Positions 42,228-52,000 of a stretch of DNA of 64,000 bases are shown here, piece after piece. The position numbers and the translations under genes were made by a program. Within the stretch, counting starts at the first letter, position 1. Each line of letters opens with the position of its first letter. The notes below the pieces were generated by a model, which did no database searches, was not told where the DNA came from, and saw nothing but the letters and a program-made list of their open reading frames with translations. This DNA is from Pseudomonas kielensis (GTDB lineage: Bacteria > Pseudomonadota > Gammaproteobacteria > Pseudomonadales > Pseudomonadaceae): contig NZ_JACMYG010000003.1 in assembly GCF_014236655.1 (NCBI RefSeq), positions 186,001-250,000 of the forward strand, written 5' to 3'.

Positions 42228-43649
42228 TTAGTTGCTGGCGACGGTTTGTGGTTGCCAACCGCCACCCAGGGCTTTGTAAATGGCGACGATGCCACGGTAC
42301 AGGTCGACTTCGGCCTGGGCCTGGGCATCTTCGGCTGCCAGGCGCTCGCGTTGGGCGTCCAGCAGCACCAGGAAGTCCACGGTGCCTTCGCGGTAGCGAA
42401 TCTCTGCAAGGTCGGCGGCGGCCCGGCTCGATTCGCTTTGGCGAATCAGCGAAATCAGCCGCTGCTGGCGTTTGCCGTAGTCAGAGAAGGCGTTTTCCGA
42501 TTCTTCCAGGGCCAGCAACACTTGCTGTTCGTAGCTGGCCAGGGCGCCGTCGGCGTTGGCATCGGCGGCCCGCAAACGCGCGCGCACGCTGCCCAGGTCA
42601 AAGGCCGCCCAGGTGATGCTGGGGCCCAGCGCCCAGGCATTGGCTGCCGATGAACCGATCTGCGAGCCGCGCCCGGCGGTAAAGCCGAGGAAGCCACTGA
42701 GGCTGACCCGCGGGAACAGGTCGGCCTTGGCCACGCCGATGCGCGCGGTGGCGGCTGCCAGCTTGCGTTCGGCGCTCTGGATGTCCGGCCGGCGTTGCAA
42801 AAGTTCCCCCGGGTCGCCAATCGGCAAGGCCTTGGCAATGGCCGGCAGGCTGGCCGGGCTGAGGTCGACGCTGAGCTTGTCCGGACGTTGACCGAGCAAC
42901 GTCGCAATGCGGTTGCGCTGACGGATCTGCACTTCCTGCAATTGCGGCACGCTGGCTTCCACGGACGCGAGGCGGGCATCGGCGCGCACCACGTCCAATT
43001 GATCGCCGACACCGGCATCACGCAGGGTCACGGTGATCTTGCTCGACTCCTGCTGGTTCGCCAGGTTGGCCAGGGCAATCTTCTCGCGCAATTGCGCACC
43101 GCGCAGTTGGCCGTAGGCGTCCACCAGTTCGGCAATCAGGGTGACTTGCAACTGGTACAGGTCCGCCGCGGCCACCTGGGTGTCGGCGTCGGCCGCTTCC
43201 AGGTTGCGCTGGATACGTCCGAACAGGTCCAGTTCCCAGGCCATGTCCAGGCCCAGGTCATAACGTTCGCTGCTGACCCGGTCGGTGGTCTGGCCGGGGA
43301 TCTGCCCCTTGGCCAGGTCACTGCTGACGCGGCTGGTCACCACCGGCATGGCGTCGTTGCTGACGTCATCGCGAAACGCTCGGGCGGCCCGCAGGCGGTC
43401 AAATGCCACCCGCAGTTCCCGGTTGCCTTGCAGCGAGGTGTTGACCAGCTCGTTGAGGATCGGGTCCTCGAACTGCTGCCACCAGATACCCTCGAAGCGG
43501 GCCCGGTCGAAGTTCTTCTGACCCTGGGCGCCATCGGTGGCGGCCGTGATGTGGGCCGCCTCCGTCGTTGGAGTCTGGTAGTCCGGGCCGACGGCGCAGG
43601 CACTCAGGGCCAGCACCAGCAAGCTCGGCAGGAAGACTTTCAGGCTCAT
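42228..43649 (-). CDS. oprN: Outer-membrane factor OprN of the MexEF-OprN pump
   Basis: A 473-residue outer-membrane lipoprotein channel. The lipobox is LSACA with cysteine about residue 18. OEP blocks include DLGLDMAWELDLFGRIQRNL, LLQRRPDIQSAERKLAAATA and IRYREGTVDFLVLLDAQRERL, shown in separate runs. It is the third gene after mexE and mexF and overlaps the mexF stop by 4 bp. In P. aeruginosa the pump exports chloramphenicol, quinolones, trimethoprim and HHQ; the same substrates are likely but not proven here. Confidence 0.9.
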   Translation of the reverse strand: MSLKVFLPSLLVLALSACAVGPDYQTPTTEAAHITAATDGAQGQKNFDRARFEGIWWQQFEDPILNELVNTSLQGNRELRVAFDRLRAARAFRDDVSNDAMPVVTSRVSSDLAKGQIPGQTTDRVSSERYDLGLDMAWELDLFGRIQRNLEAADADTQVAAADLYQLQVTLIAELVDAYGQLRGAQLREKIALANLANQQESSKITVTLRDAGVGDQLDVVRADARLASVEASVPQLQEVQIRQRNRIATLLGQRPDKLSVDLSPASLPAIAKALPIGDPGELLQRRPDIQSAERKLAAATARIGVAKADLFPRVSLSGFLGFTAGRGSQIGSSAANAWALGPSITWAAFDLGSVRARLRAADANADGALASYEQQVLLALEESENAFSDYGKRQQRLISLIRQSESSRAAADLAEIRYREGTVDFLVLLDAQRERLAAEDAQAQAEVDLYRGIVAIYKALGGGWQPQTVASN

Positions 43650-46600
43650 GGTTGTGCCTCCAGTGGCAGGGCCTTGGCCGCTTTGCGCGCTTCACCGCGC
43701 TCGACATAGCGGCGAATCAATACGTAGAACACCGGCGTCAGCAACAGGCCGAAGAAGGTCACCCCAAGCATCCCGGAGAACACCGCCACACCCATGGCGT
43801 GACGCATTTCGGCACCGGCACCGCTGGAGAAGACCAGGGGCACCACGCCCATGATGAAGGCGAAGGAGGTCATCAGGATCGGCCGCAGACGCAGGCGGCA
43901 GGCTTCCAGCACCGCGCTGAGGGCGTCCATGCCTTCCTCTTGCTTGTCCTTGGCGAACTCGACGATCAGGATCGCGTTCTTGCACGCCAGGCCCACCAGT
44001 ACGATCAAGCCGATCTGGGTGAAGATGTTGTTGTCACCACCGGACAGGATCACCCCGGTAATGGCCGACAGCAGGGTCATCGGTACGATCAGGATCACCG
44101 CCAGGGGCAGGCTCCAGCTCTCGTATTGCGCCGCCAGCACCAGGAACGCCAGCAGCACACACAGTGGGAACACGAACAGCGCGGTGTTGCCCGAGAGAAT
44201 CTGCTGGTAGGTCAGGTCGGTCCACTCGTAGGTCATGCCGTTGGGCAGTTCTTCCTTGAGCAGTTTTTCAATTGCCTGTTCGGCCTGGCCGGAGCTGTAG
44301 CCGGGAGCTGCGGCACCGTTGATTTCAGCGGTGATGAAGCCGTTGTAGTGCATCACACGGTCCGGCCCCGAGGTGTCGCTGACCTTGATGAAGGTCGCCA
44401 GCGGGATCATCTCGCCTTTGTTGTTGCGCACTTTCAGCTGGCCGATCTGGTCCGGTTCGAGGCGGAACTGCTGCTCGGCCTGGACGTTGACCTGATAGGT
44501 GCGGCCGAAGCGGTTGAAGTCGTTGGCATACAGCGAACCCAGGTAGATCTGCAGGGTGTCGAAGATGTCACTGACGGCCACGCCATGGGTCTTGGCTTTT
44601 TCCCGGTCGATGGCGGCATCGACCTGGGGCACGTTCACGGTGTAGCTGGTGAACAGGCCAGCCAGCTCCGGCACGTTGTGGCTCTTGTTGATGATGTTCA
44701 TGGTTTCTTTGTACAGCTCGTCGTAACCCAGGTTGCCGCGGTCCTCGATCTGCAGGCGGAACCCGCCAATGGTGCCCAGGCCCTGTACCGGCGGCGGTGG
44801 GAAGATCGCCATGTAGGCTTCCTGGATGTCGGCGTACTGGCCGTTCAACGCCCCGGCAATCGCCCCGGCGGACTCGCTCGGGTCCTTGCGTTCATCGAAA
44901 GGCTTGAGGGTGACGAACACGATCCCGGCGTTGGGGCTGTTGGTGAAGCCGTTGATCGACAGGCCCGGGAAGGCCACCGCGCTTTCCACGCCCGGCTGCT
45001 TGAGCGCCATGTCGGACATGCGCTTGATCACTTCTTCGGTGCGGTCCAGGCTCGCCGCATCCGGCAACTGGGCGAAGGCCACCAGGTACTGCTTGTCCTG
45101 GGCCGGGACAAAGCCGGTCGGGGTGTTGGAGAAACCGAAGAAGGTCAGCACCATCAGCCCGGCGTACAGCAGCAGGGCAATCCCGCTGCTGCGGATGACC
45201 CGGGTCACGGTGCCGACATAACCATGGCTGGCGCGGTCGAAGAAGCGGTTGAACGGACGGAACAACCAGCCACCGAACAGCGAGTCCAGGACCCGCGAGA
45301 AGCGGTCCTTCGGCGCGTCATGACTCTTGAGCAGCACGGCGGCCAGGGCCGGCGACAGGGTCAGGGAGTTGAAGGCCGAGATCACGGTCGAAATGGCAAT
45401 GGTCAGGGCGAACTGTTTGTAGAACTGCCCGGTCAAGCCGGAGATGAACGCGGCCGGGATAAACACCGCACACAGCACCAGTGCCGTGGCAATGATCGGG
45501 CCGGTCACTTCGCGCATGGCGCGCTTGGTGGCTTCCACCGGTGTCAGCCCCAGGCCGATGTTACGTTCGACGTTCTCCACCACCACGATGGCGTCGTCGA
45601 CCACGATACCGATGGCCAGCACCAGGCCGAACAGCGACAGCGCGTTGAGGGAGAAGCCGAACAGGTGCATCACGGCGAACGTGCCGATCAGCGAGACCGG
45701 TACCGCCACCAGCGGAATGATCGAGGCGCGCCAGGTCTGCAGGAACAGGATAACCACCAGCACCACAAGGATCAGCGCTTCGAACAGGGTGTGCACCACC
45801 GCTTCGATGGAGCCACGGACGAAGATCGTCGGGTCATAGACGATGCTGAAGTCCATGCCTTCAGGGAAGTTCTTCTTCAGCTCCGCCATTTTCTCGCGAA
45901 CCTGGTTGGAGATTTCGATGGCGTTGGAGCCCGGACGCTGGAAGATCGGGATCGCCACCGCCGGATCGTTGTTGAGCAGCGAGCGCAGGGCGTACTGGCT
46001 GGAGCCCAGCTCGACCCGGGCGATGTCCTTCAGTCGGGTGATTTCACCGTCGTCGCCGGCGCGGATGATGATGTTCTCGAACTCTTCTTCAGAGACCAGG
46101 CGCCCCTGGGTGTTGACCGAGAGCTGGAACGCGGTGGCGTTCGGTGCGGGCGGCGCGCCCAGGGCACCGGCGGCGACCTGGCGGTTCTGTTCGCGAATCG
46201 CGGTGACCACGTCGGTAGCCGTCAGGTTGCGCGAAGCGGTCTTGTTCGGATCGAGCCAGACCCGCAGCGAGTAATCACCCATGCCGAACAGCTGCACGTC
46301 ACCGACACCGCCCAGGCGCGCCAACTCGTCCTTGATGTTGAGCAGGGCGTAGTTGGACAGGTAGAGCATGTCGTAGCGTTTGTCCGGGGAGGTCAAGTGC
46401 ACGACCATGGTCAGGTCGGGCGAGGCCTTGTCCACCGTGATGCCGATCCGGGTCACTTCTTCCGGCAGCTTGGGCTCGGTACGGGTGACGCGGTTCTGCA
46501 CCTGCACCTGGGCGTTATCCAGGTCGGTGCCCAGGGCAAAGGTGATGGTCAGGGTGATCTTGCCGTCGGCGGTGGACTGCGAGGACATGTACAGCATGTT

Positions 46601-46825
46601 CTCGACACCCGTGATGGCTTGCTCCAGGGGCGCTGCGACGGTTTCGCCGATGACCTTGGGGTTGGCGCCGGGGAAGTTGGCGCGCACCACCACGGTCGGC
46701 GGTACCACTTCCGGGTATTCGCTGATCGGCAACTGGAACAGCGAGATGCTGCCGGCGATCAGGATCAGCAGCGACAGCACGGCGGCAAAGATCGGCCGTG
46801 AAATGAAGAACTGGGAAAAATTCAT
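43646..46825 (-). CDS. mexF: RND efflux transporter MexF
   Basis: A 1059-residue HAE1-type proton antiporter of the inner membrane, close in length to P. aeruginosa MexF (about 1062). It matches the remembered MexF sequence almost throughout: NFSQFFISRPIFAAVLSLL at the start, EYPEVVPPTVVVRANFPGAN, DLDNAQVQVQNRVTRTEPKL, FSLNALSLFGLVLAIGIVVD with the DD proton-relay pair just after, and VGLACKNAILIVEFAKDKQ in the C-terminal half. Twelve membrane helices and two large periplasmic loops are present. It follows mexE by 15 bp. Confidence 0.95.
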   Translation of the reverse strand: MNFSQFFISRPIFAAVLSLLILIAGSISLFQLPISEYPEVVPPTVVVRANFPGANPKVIGETVAAPLEQAITGVENMLYMSSQSTADGKITLTITFALGTDLDNAQVQVQNRVTRTEPKLPEEVTRIGITVDKASPDLTMVVHLTSPDKRYDMLYLSNYALLNIKDELARLGGVGDVQLFGMGDYSLRVWLDPNKTASRNLTATDVVTAIREQNRQVAAGALGAPPAPNATAFQLSVNTQGRLVSEEEFENIIIRAGDDGEITRLKDIARVELGSSQYALRSLLNNDPAVAIPIFQRPGSNAIEISNQVREKMAELKKNFPEGMDFSIVYDPTIFVRGSIEAVVHTLFEALILVVLVVILFLQTWRASIIPLVAVPVSLIGTFAVMHLFGFSLNALSLFGLVLAIGIVVDDAIVVVENVERNIGLGLTPVEATKRAMREVTGPIIATALVLCAVFIPAAFISGLTGQFYKQFALTIAISTVISAFNSLTLSPALAAVLLKSHDAPKDRFSRVLDSLFGGWLFRPFNRFFDRASHGYVGTVTRVIRSSGIALLLYAGLMVLTFFGFSNTPTGFVPAQDKQYLVAFAQLPDAASLDRTEEVIKRMSDMALKQPGVESAVAFPGLSINGFTNSPNAGIVFVTLKPFDERKDPSESAGAIAGALNGQYADIQEAYMAIFPPPPVQGLGTIGGFRLQIEDRGNLGYDELYKETMNIINKSHNVPELAGLFTSYTVNVPQVDAAIDREKAKTHGVAVSDIFDTLQIYLGSLYANDFNRFGRTYQVNVQAEQQFRLEPDQIGQLKVRNNKGEMIPLATFIKVSDTSGPDRVMHYNGFITAEINGAAAPGYSSGQAEQAIEKLLKEELPNGMTYEWTDLTYQQILSGNTALFVFPLCVLLAFLVLAAQYESWSLPLAVILIVPMTLLSAITGVILSGGDNNIFTQIGLIVLVGLACKNAILIVEFAKDKQEEGMDALSAVLEACRLRLRPILMTSFAFIMGVVPLVFSSGAGAEMRHAMGVAVFSGMLGVTFFGLLLTPVFYVLIRRYVERGEARKAAKALPLEAQP

Positions 46826-46840
46826 TGGCGTGTGTATCCC

Positions 46841-48091
46841 TTAACCGCGTGGAGTCGCAGCGGCGAGCTTGACAGCCGTACCCGGCGCACCCTTGGCAGG
46901 TGCGACTTGGGGCAGGTTGCTGGCTTCAAGCGCCTGGCGTTGTTGGGCGAGGGCGGCAAGGGTTTCCTGGCTGGCCATCTGCACCACTTCAGGGGTGACC
47001 GGCGAGCCTGGGCGCACCCGTTGCAACCCCTTGACGATGATCGTGTCGTCCTTGTTCAGGCCACTGCGCACGATGCGCAAGCCTTCGATCTTCGGACCCA
47101 GCTCGACGGCGCGGTACACCGACTTGTCGCCATCCATGACCAGCACGAACTTCTTGCCCAGGTCGGTTCCCACCGCTTCGTCGGTGATCAGCACCGCCGA
47201 GTAGGTACCGCTGCCCACCAGCTTCAGGCGTGCGTAGAGGCCGGGGGTGTATTCGCCCTTGCTGTTGTCGAACACCGCACGACCGCGAATGGTGCCGGTC
47301 TTGGGGTTGACCTGGTTGTCCATGAAGTTCATCTGGCCCTGGTGCGGGTTACCGTCTTCGTTGGACAGGCCCAGGTACACCGGGGTGCTCTGGCCGCGCT
47401 GGCCTTGGCGAGCCAACTGGCTGTACTTGAGGAACACCCGCTCATCGGCGTCGAAGTAGGCGTAGACCTTGTCGGTGGAAACCACGCTGGTCAGTGGCGT
47501 GACATCGGCGGTCACCAGGTTGCCGGCGGTGATTTCGGCGCGGCTGACGCGGCCACTGATGGGGGCGGTGACGCGGGTGAAGCTCAGGTTCAGCCGGGCC
47601 AGGTCCAACTGCGCCTGGATCGCGCCCACGGCGGCCCGGGCTTCCTGGGCGGCGCTGGTGCGCGAGTCGGCGAGTTCCGCCGAGATCGCGTTGCTGGTGC
47701 GCAGGCGCTCGCCGCGTTGGGCTTCGTTTTCACTGCGGGTGGCATTGGCGCGGCCTTGGGCAACCAGGGCTTCGAGGCGGCGGACCTCAGCCTGGAACGG
47801 ACGCGGATCAATCTGGAACAGCAGGTCGCCCTTTTTCACCAGGGCGCCTTCGGTGAACGCTACCTCATCGATCTGGCCGGACACCCTTGGGCGGATCTCC
47901 ACGGTTTCCGGCGCTTCCAGGCGCCCGGTGAACTCGTCCCACTCGTTGACCGGTTGTTCCAGCACCTTGGCCACGCTGACCTTGGCGGCGGGCATGGCGG
48001 CGGCCGAGTCCGGGGTCTTGCCGCAGGCGCTCATCACCAGCACGGTGAGGGCGGCCAGGGGCAAGCGCAAATGTTTAAGAGACTGTTCCAT
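46841..48091 (-). CDS. mexE: Periplasmic adaptor MexE
   Basis: A 416-residue membrane fusion lipoprotein, near the 414 of P. aeruginosa MexE. The lipobox is VMSACG. The lipoyl halves are EIRPRVSGQIDEVAF and VTAPISGRVSRAEITAGNLV, with the alpha-hairpin between them, and ENRV-like beta-barrel text follows (VYLGLSNEDGNPHQGQMNFM). ATG 48091 has GGCGGA upstream, and the frame open to 48166 is not conserved. It is the first gene of the pump operon and should be controlled by MexT. Confidence 0.94.
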   Translation of the reverse strand: MEQSLKHLRLPLAALTVLVMSACGKTPDSAAAMPAAKVSVAKVLEQPVNEWDEFTGRLEAPETVEIRPRVSGQIDEVAFTEGALVKKGDLLFQIDPRPFQAEVRRLEALVAQGRANATRSENEAQRGERLRTSNAISAELADSRTSAAQEARAAVGAIQAQLDLARLNLSFTRVTAPISGRVSRAEITAGNLVTADVTPLTSVVSTDKVYAYFDADERVFLKYSQLARQGQRGQSTPVYLGLSNEDGNPHQGQMNFMDNQVNPKTGTIRGRAVFDNSKGEYTPGLYARLKLVGSGTYSAVLITDEAVGTDLGKKFVLVMDGDKSVYRAVELGPKIEGLRIVRSGLNKDDTIIVKGLQRVRPGSPVTPEVVQMASQETLAALAQQRQALEASNLPQVAPAKGAPGTAVKLAAATPRG

Positions 48092-48165
48092 GGATAGATC
48101 CGCCAATGTATTGAGATGGGCGGATGATGCTCGGCGAGGCTCTATCTCACGAATCGAATGAAGCA

Positions 48166-48189
48166 AAGGTAACTATCATTCGGAATGAT
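48166..48189 (-). promoter_or_regulatory. Candidate MexT box upstream of mexE
   Basis: On the minus strand, 75 bp before the mexE start, the sequence fits the MexT consensus ATCA-N5-GTCGAT-N4-ACYAT at 11 of 15 fixed positions: ATCA-N5-AATGAT-N4-ACCTT. Its first 15 bases, ATCATTCCGAATGAT, are a perfect 7-1-7 inverted repeat containing the LysR-type T-N11-A pattern. Confidence 0.55.
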
Positions 48190-48274
48190 ATAAGCCTCGG
48201 GACAGCCCTCTAGCCTAAGGCTTTTGCGAACAAGTCTTCGAATGTGCTGAGTCGAGATGGATCGGGCCGTGTTG

Positions 48275-49894
48275 TCACTTGCCTATGGCAAGTAACTCAT
48301 CCAATGCCTGCTTGAAGCTGACCAACAGCGCGTGCACGCAATCGTCAGGAATGGCGTCACGATAGTAGGAAAGACTACCGACCAATCCGCTTTCGGTACG
48401 TAGTGTGTTAAGCGAAACATCAGTCTTTATTCCGCTGGACGGAACCCCGATACCGTGGAGCTGTGACGTGCCTAATCGGCGCTGTCGTGAGGGATAGTTG
48501 TGGTGGTTGTACCAGTAAGGAAATCGGGAGCCGTAAGCGACAGAGTGGGGCGAGCAGTTGGCCTCAAAAATAGGTGGTGGCAGCATGGCATGGCGATAGG
48601 CATCCAACACACAACGATTGACCTGCGCGAGCAGCCGCTGAGAAGGTGACCATTCGCAAAGCCTTGGTCGAATCACCATGGGGTGAACAAAATACCCCAC
48701 CACCGGTTCCAGGGCTGCGTCGGTCCGGTTGGCTACAGGAGAGCGTACATAGAGGTCGATCGTGCCTGTATTTCTGGCGAGAGAAACCAGGAACGCAGTG
48801 AGGATAACGGTATAAAGGCTGAAGCCTGTTCGGCTGCTCAATTGCGCGATTGCGGGGTATTGCGCATCCAGGTTGAGCGGTAGGACCGCACTGCGATAGG
48901 TAAATTGCTGAGGCCGCTCAATAGCGCCGCGCAACGCAAAGGGTTCAGGCAGTTGCTTCAGTGTCTCTTGCCAAAAAGCGCTATGTGTATCCAGCAGGTT
49001 TTCAGCCAAACGTTGCTGTTGGGCATCAGTAAATTCAGCGTATTGCATGCAATGTTTGGCTTCGTCAGGCACGCCGGTAGCGAGTAACGACTGATAGTGC
49101 GCGCAAAGCTGGTCCATCAGTACCGCACCTGACCAGCCATCGAATGCAATGTGATGGGCAGTGATGATCAGCACGTCATCTGTCCCTTGGCAATCAAGGT
49201 AGGTTGCCCGCATCAACGGTGGATGTCTCAGGTCAAAAGCGAGCAATGATTCTTCAACGATCAGATCGGCCACGGTTTGGCTGATGTCGCTTTGAAGCGC
49301 CAGTTTTATCGGGTGAAAAGGCAATGGGAACTCATCAAGGGCGTGTTGTGATCGACGCCACTGGCCGTGCGAGTTGAGTTCGAAACTGCAACGTAATGCC
49401 GGTTGCTGTTCAAGTACGGCGCCGAACGCTTCGCGCACCCTGGTGACTGAACACTCGCCTCGAATGTAAAACGCCATCACCACATTTTCCAGATAGCCTG
49501 GGGTTTCGGGGGGCTTTTCAAGGATCTCGCGTTGAGCCAGTCCGGGCGTATCTTCACCTTCGCGCATGCGCCAGGCATGGGCGTCCCGCATTAGGCTGTT
49601 TTCACCATCCTGGCGTGCGCTGCAGTTGAGCAACACCGCCTGCTGAGCCAGTATCGGATGGTCGAAAATATCGTTGGGGGTCAGGTCAACATTGAAGAGG
49701 TTGGAAATCCTGCCAAGCAGCATCATCACCGAAAGGGAAGTCGCGCCACATTCAAAAAAATGGCTGTCGGCCGAAATCGCCTGGTGGCTGAGGATTTCTT
49801 TCCAGATAGCTTGTAGTCGATCCAATGTTGACGCGTCGCCGGCGACTGCCGCGCGCAGATTGGTCTTTAGGGATAGTAAATCAGTGTGGTTCAT
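48275..49894 (-). CDS. Orphan NRPS thiolation-condensation didomain protein
   Basis: A 539-residue cytosolic protein. Residues 20-90 form a carrier domain with the phosphopantetheine serine S53 in HFFECGATSLSVMML (usual FFxxGGxSL, so the second glycine is altered). Residues about 125-535 are a condensation domain with the catalytic HHxxxDG as AHHIAFDGWSG near 247, then SPVANR and VVGYFVHPMVIRP. No adenylation, thioesterase or transferase gene is near, so substrates must be loaded by a trans-acting enzyme. AAGGGG precedes ATG 49894. Base composition looks less GC-rich than its neighbours by eye, consistent with transfer. Confidence 0.87.
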   Translation of the reverse strand: MNHTDLLSLKTNLRAAVAGDASTLDRLQAIWKEILSHQAISADSHFFECGATSLSVMMLLGRISNLFNVDLTPNDIFDHPILAQQAVLLNCSARQDGENSLMRDAHAWRMREGEDTPGLAQREILEKPPETPGYLENVVMAFYIRGECSVTRVREAFGAVLEQQPALRCSFELNSHGQWRRSQHALDEFPLPFHPIKLALQSDISQTVADLIVEESLLAFDLRHPPLMRATYLDCQGTDDVLIITAHHIAFDGWSGAVLMDQLCAHYQSLLATGVPDEAKHCMQYAEFTDAQQQRLAENLLDTHSAFWQETLKQLPEPFALRGAIERPQQFTYRSAVLPLNLDAQYPAIAQLSSRTGFSLYTVILTAFLVSLARNTGTIDLYVRSPVANRTDAALEPVVGYFVHPMVIRPRLCEWSPSQRLLAQVNRCVLDAYRHAMLPPPIFEANCSPHSVAYGSRFPYWYNHHNYPSRQRRLGTSQLHGIGVPSSGIKTDVSLNTLRTESGLVGSLSYYRDAIPDDCVHALLVSFKQALDELLAIGK

Positions 49895-50391
49895 GGTGGC
49901 CCCTTTGTAGATTAAGTTATCCATAAGGTAGGGGTTACTATTGGCGGTTGTAGAGGCCTTGTTAAGTCGGCCTTGTCCGATATCTCCGATCCGTTTTCCA
50001 TTTGTCGAGAGAGAGGATTCCTACAAAGTGTTTGGTCGATTCAACTCTTTTGGCTAAAAAATTTAACTGTCCCCAAGTGCCTACATTCAAGGCTATCCGC
50101 TGACTTCTGACGCTGTGTTCCGGATCCTTATCTGGAGCTAAGGCTTTCGTTAGGCTGCTATCAATATCATTGATGGGCCCCCGGACCCGCCAATCCCGCC
50201 CCTGGCCAGCCCCCTGAAAGCACAAGCTGCTCTATTCCGGGCATCTTAGACCAATGAATAAGCGCTCATGAGTGTTATTCCGAACACCATGTGTGATATT
50301 TTGCGCGCCGTTCAAGGTTTTACTGCATGCAGTGCTTTGATGACGAACGCTGCGTGGATTCTGCAATAACTATAAATAGCGAGAATTGTTC
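49895..50391. other. Divergent intergenic region, AT-richer than surroundings
   Basis: About 500 bp between the divergent T-C gene and the aromatic permease. ORFs of up to 87 codons exist on the minus strand but show no motif. The part near 50220-50390 must hold the permease promoter; TATAAATAGCG at 50371 is a possible -10-like element. I see no repeat or riboswitch fold. Confidence 0.4.
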
Positions 50392-51648
50392 ATGAGCAAG
50401 ACCCCTTACGCCGTGGCCGACGAGCCACACGAGGCGAGCCATGCCGAGTCTTCCGGGCTGGAAGTCAAACGCCTGACCTTCGTCGAGGCGGTGGCAATGA
50501 TTGTCGGCACCAACATTGGTGCTGGCGTGCTGTCGATGGCCTACGCCAGCCGCAAGGCCGGCTACATGCCGCTGCTGTTCTGGCTGGCGGTCGCCGGCAT
50601 CTTCACCACCATCTCCATGCTGTATGTCTCGGAAACCGCCTTGCGCACCCGCCGTCACCACCAATTGAGTGGCCTGGCCCAACGCTATGTCGGCTCCTTC
50701 GGGGCCTGGGCGATCTTCCTCTCGGTGGCGGTCAACAGCATCGGCGCGCTCGTGGCCTACATGAGCGGCAGCGGCAAGGTGCTCAGCGAATTTTTCGGCA
50801 TCAGCCCGGCACTCGGCAGCTTGCTGTTCTTCCTGCCTGCGGCGTTGGTGCTGTTCCTGGGCCTGAAGGCCATCGGCAAGGGTGAGAAGTTCATCAGCAT
50901 CGGCATGCTCAGCATGACCCTGGTGCTGGTCATTGCCACGCTGGTCAATGAAAACACCCAGTTTGCCAACCTGCTGGAAGGCGATTGGATCTACATGATC
51001 CCGGTGTTCAACATTGCCGTGTTCTGTTTCTCGGCCCAGTACGTGGTTCCGGAAATGGCTCGCGGCTTCAGCCACGCGCCCAAGCGCCTGCCGCTGGCGG
51101 TGATCACCGGGATGCTGATTACCTTTATTTTGCTGGCGATGGTGCCGATGTCGGTGATCGCCCTGACCGGTCTGGAAAACCAGAGCGAAGTGGCGACCCT
51201 GGCCTGGGGCCAGGCACTGGGGCAGTGGGCGTTCTACACCGCCAACACCTTTGCCCTGTGCGCGATGATGACGTCCTACTGGGGTCTGGGTGGCAGCTTC
51301 CTGACCAACATTTTTGACAAGTTCCAGAGCCTGGGCTCGGAGAGCAACCCCAAGACCCGCCTGATGGTCCTGGCCATTGTCTGTGTGCCGCCGTTTATCC
51401 TGGCCTACAGCGGTATGGTCGGCTTCGTCAGCGCCTTGTACTTCGCCGGGGTTTTCAGCGGGGTGATCCTGTCGATCATGCCGATCCTGATGCTGCGTTC
51501 TGCGCGCAAGAACGGCGACATCGTCCCGGCCTGGCAATGCGGCTGGATTGCCCATCCGCTGATCCAGGTCACGGTGGTGGTGCTGTACCTTCTCAGCATG
51601 GCCTACGCCATCTGCGGGGCACTGGGTTGGTTGCCTGCCAGTTGGTAG
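50392..51648 (+). CDS. Aromatic amino acid transporter (HAAAP family, TyrP/Mtr-like)
   Basis: A 418-residue inner-membrane symporter with 11 hydrophobic helices. The first helix carries the family signature FVEAVAMIVGTNIGAGVLSM, and the KAIGKGEKFISIGMLSM, FCFSAQYVVPEMARG and TSYWGLGGSFLTNIFD blocks follow. Members import tryptophan, tyrosine or phenylalanine with protons. ATG 50392 with GAG upstream is preferred to TTG 50386. It ends just before a strong terminator and is monocistronic. Confidence 0.9.
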   Translation: MSKTPYAVADEPHEASHAESSGLEVKRLTFVEAVAMIVGTNIGAGVLSMAYASRKAGYMPLLFWLAVAGIFTTISMLYVSETALRTRRHHQLSGLAQRYVGSFGAWAIFLSVAVNSIGALVAYMSGSGKVLSEFFGISPALGSLLFFLPAALVLFLGLKAIGKGEKFISIGMLSMTLVLVIATLVNENTQFANLLEGDWIYMIPVFNIAVFCFSAQYVVPEMARGFSHAPKRLPLAVITGMLITFILLAMVPMSVIALTGLENQSEVATLAWGQALGQWAFYTANTFALCAMMTSYWGLGGSFLTNIFDKFQSLGSESNPKTRLMVLAIVCVPPFILAYSGMVGFVSALYFAGVFSGVILSIMPILMLRSARKNGDIVPAWQCGWIAHPLIQVTVVVLYLLSMAYAICGALGWLPASW

Positions 51649-51674
51649 GGTTTTGCGGCTACGCCAGTTGAGAT

Positions 51675-51706
51675 AAAAAACGCCCCGACTTGTCGGGGCG
51701 TTTTTG
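51675..51706 (+). terminator. Bidirectional rho-independent terminator
   Basis: The stem ACGCCCCGA (51680-51688) / TCGGGGCGT (51693-51701) with loop CTTG is flanked by A6 on the left and T5 on the right, so it can act in both directions. It lies 27 bp after the permease stop. Confidence 0.88.
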
Positions 51707-52000
51707 TGTTTGCGGGAGACAAACCTTTAGCAGCTGCCGAGCGAAGGCAATACACCGTTCCGGGTATGCATCGTTACTCCCTCCCAGAGATGCGTTTGCT
51801 TAAGGCCTTCCCGATCCGTCGGGACCCGTGGCATTTCGCGCCCGTACTCGCCGCTCACAGTTGCGGGGGCAGCGCGGGAATCGCCCTTGTGGGGCTTACC
51901 CGCTTCCCTGTTGCCTGTGTCTTGCGACACAACCGGCAGGCGTTGCAAGGGTGGTGCTCGTGGCCAGCCGATGCCAGCCGTTGGAACGGGGTGAAAAGGC
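51707..52000. other. Intergenic between permease terminator and TonB receptor 3' end
   Basis: About 290 bp without a supported gene. A plus-strand frame of 139 codons starts at 51706 but runs into the receptor on the other strand and shows no motif, so it is rejected. A weak REP-like GCTTACCCGC...TTGC segment may be present near 51895. Confidence 0.4.

Noticed and set aside
43568..46801. 1077-codon plus-strand ORF antisense to mexF
   Set aside because: Same GC-rich antisense effect: the product is His/Gln/Gly/Asp rich without domains, and mexF on the other strand is unmistakable.
50320..51555. 411-codon minus-strand ORF over the aromatic permease
   Set aside because: His/Gln/Asp rich antisense product; the plus strand is a clear HAAAP transporter.
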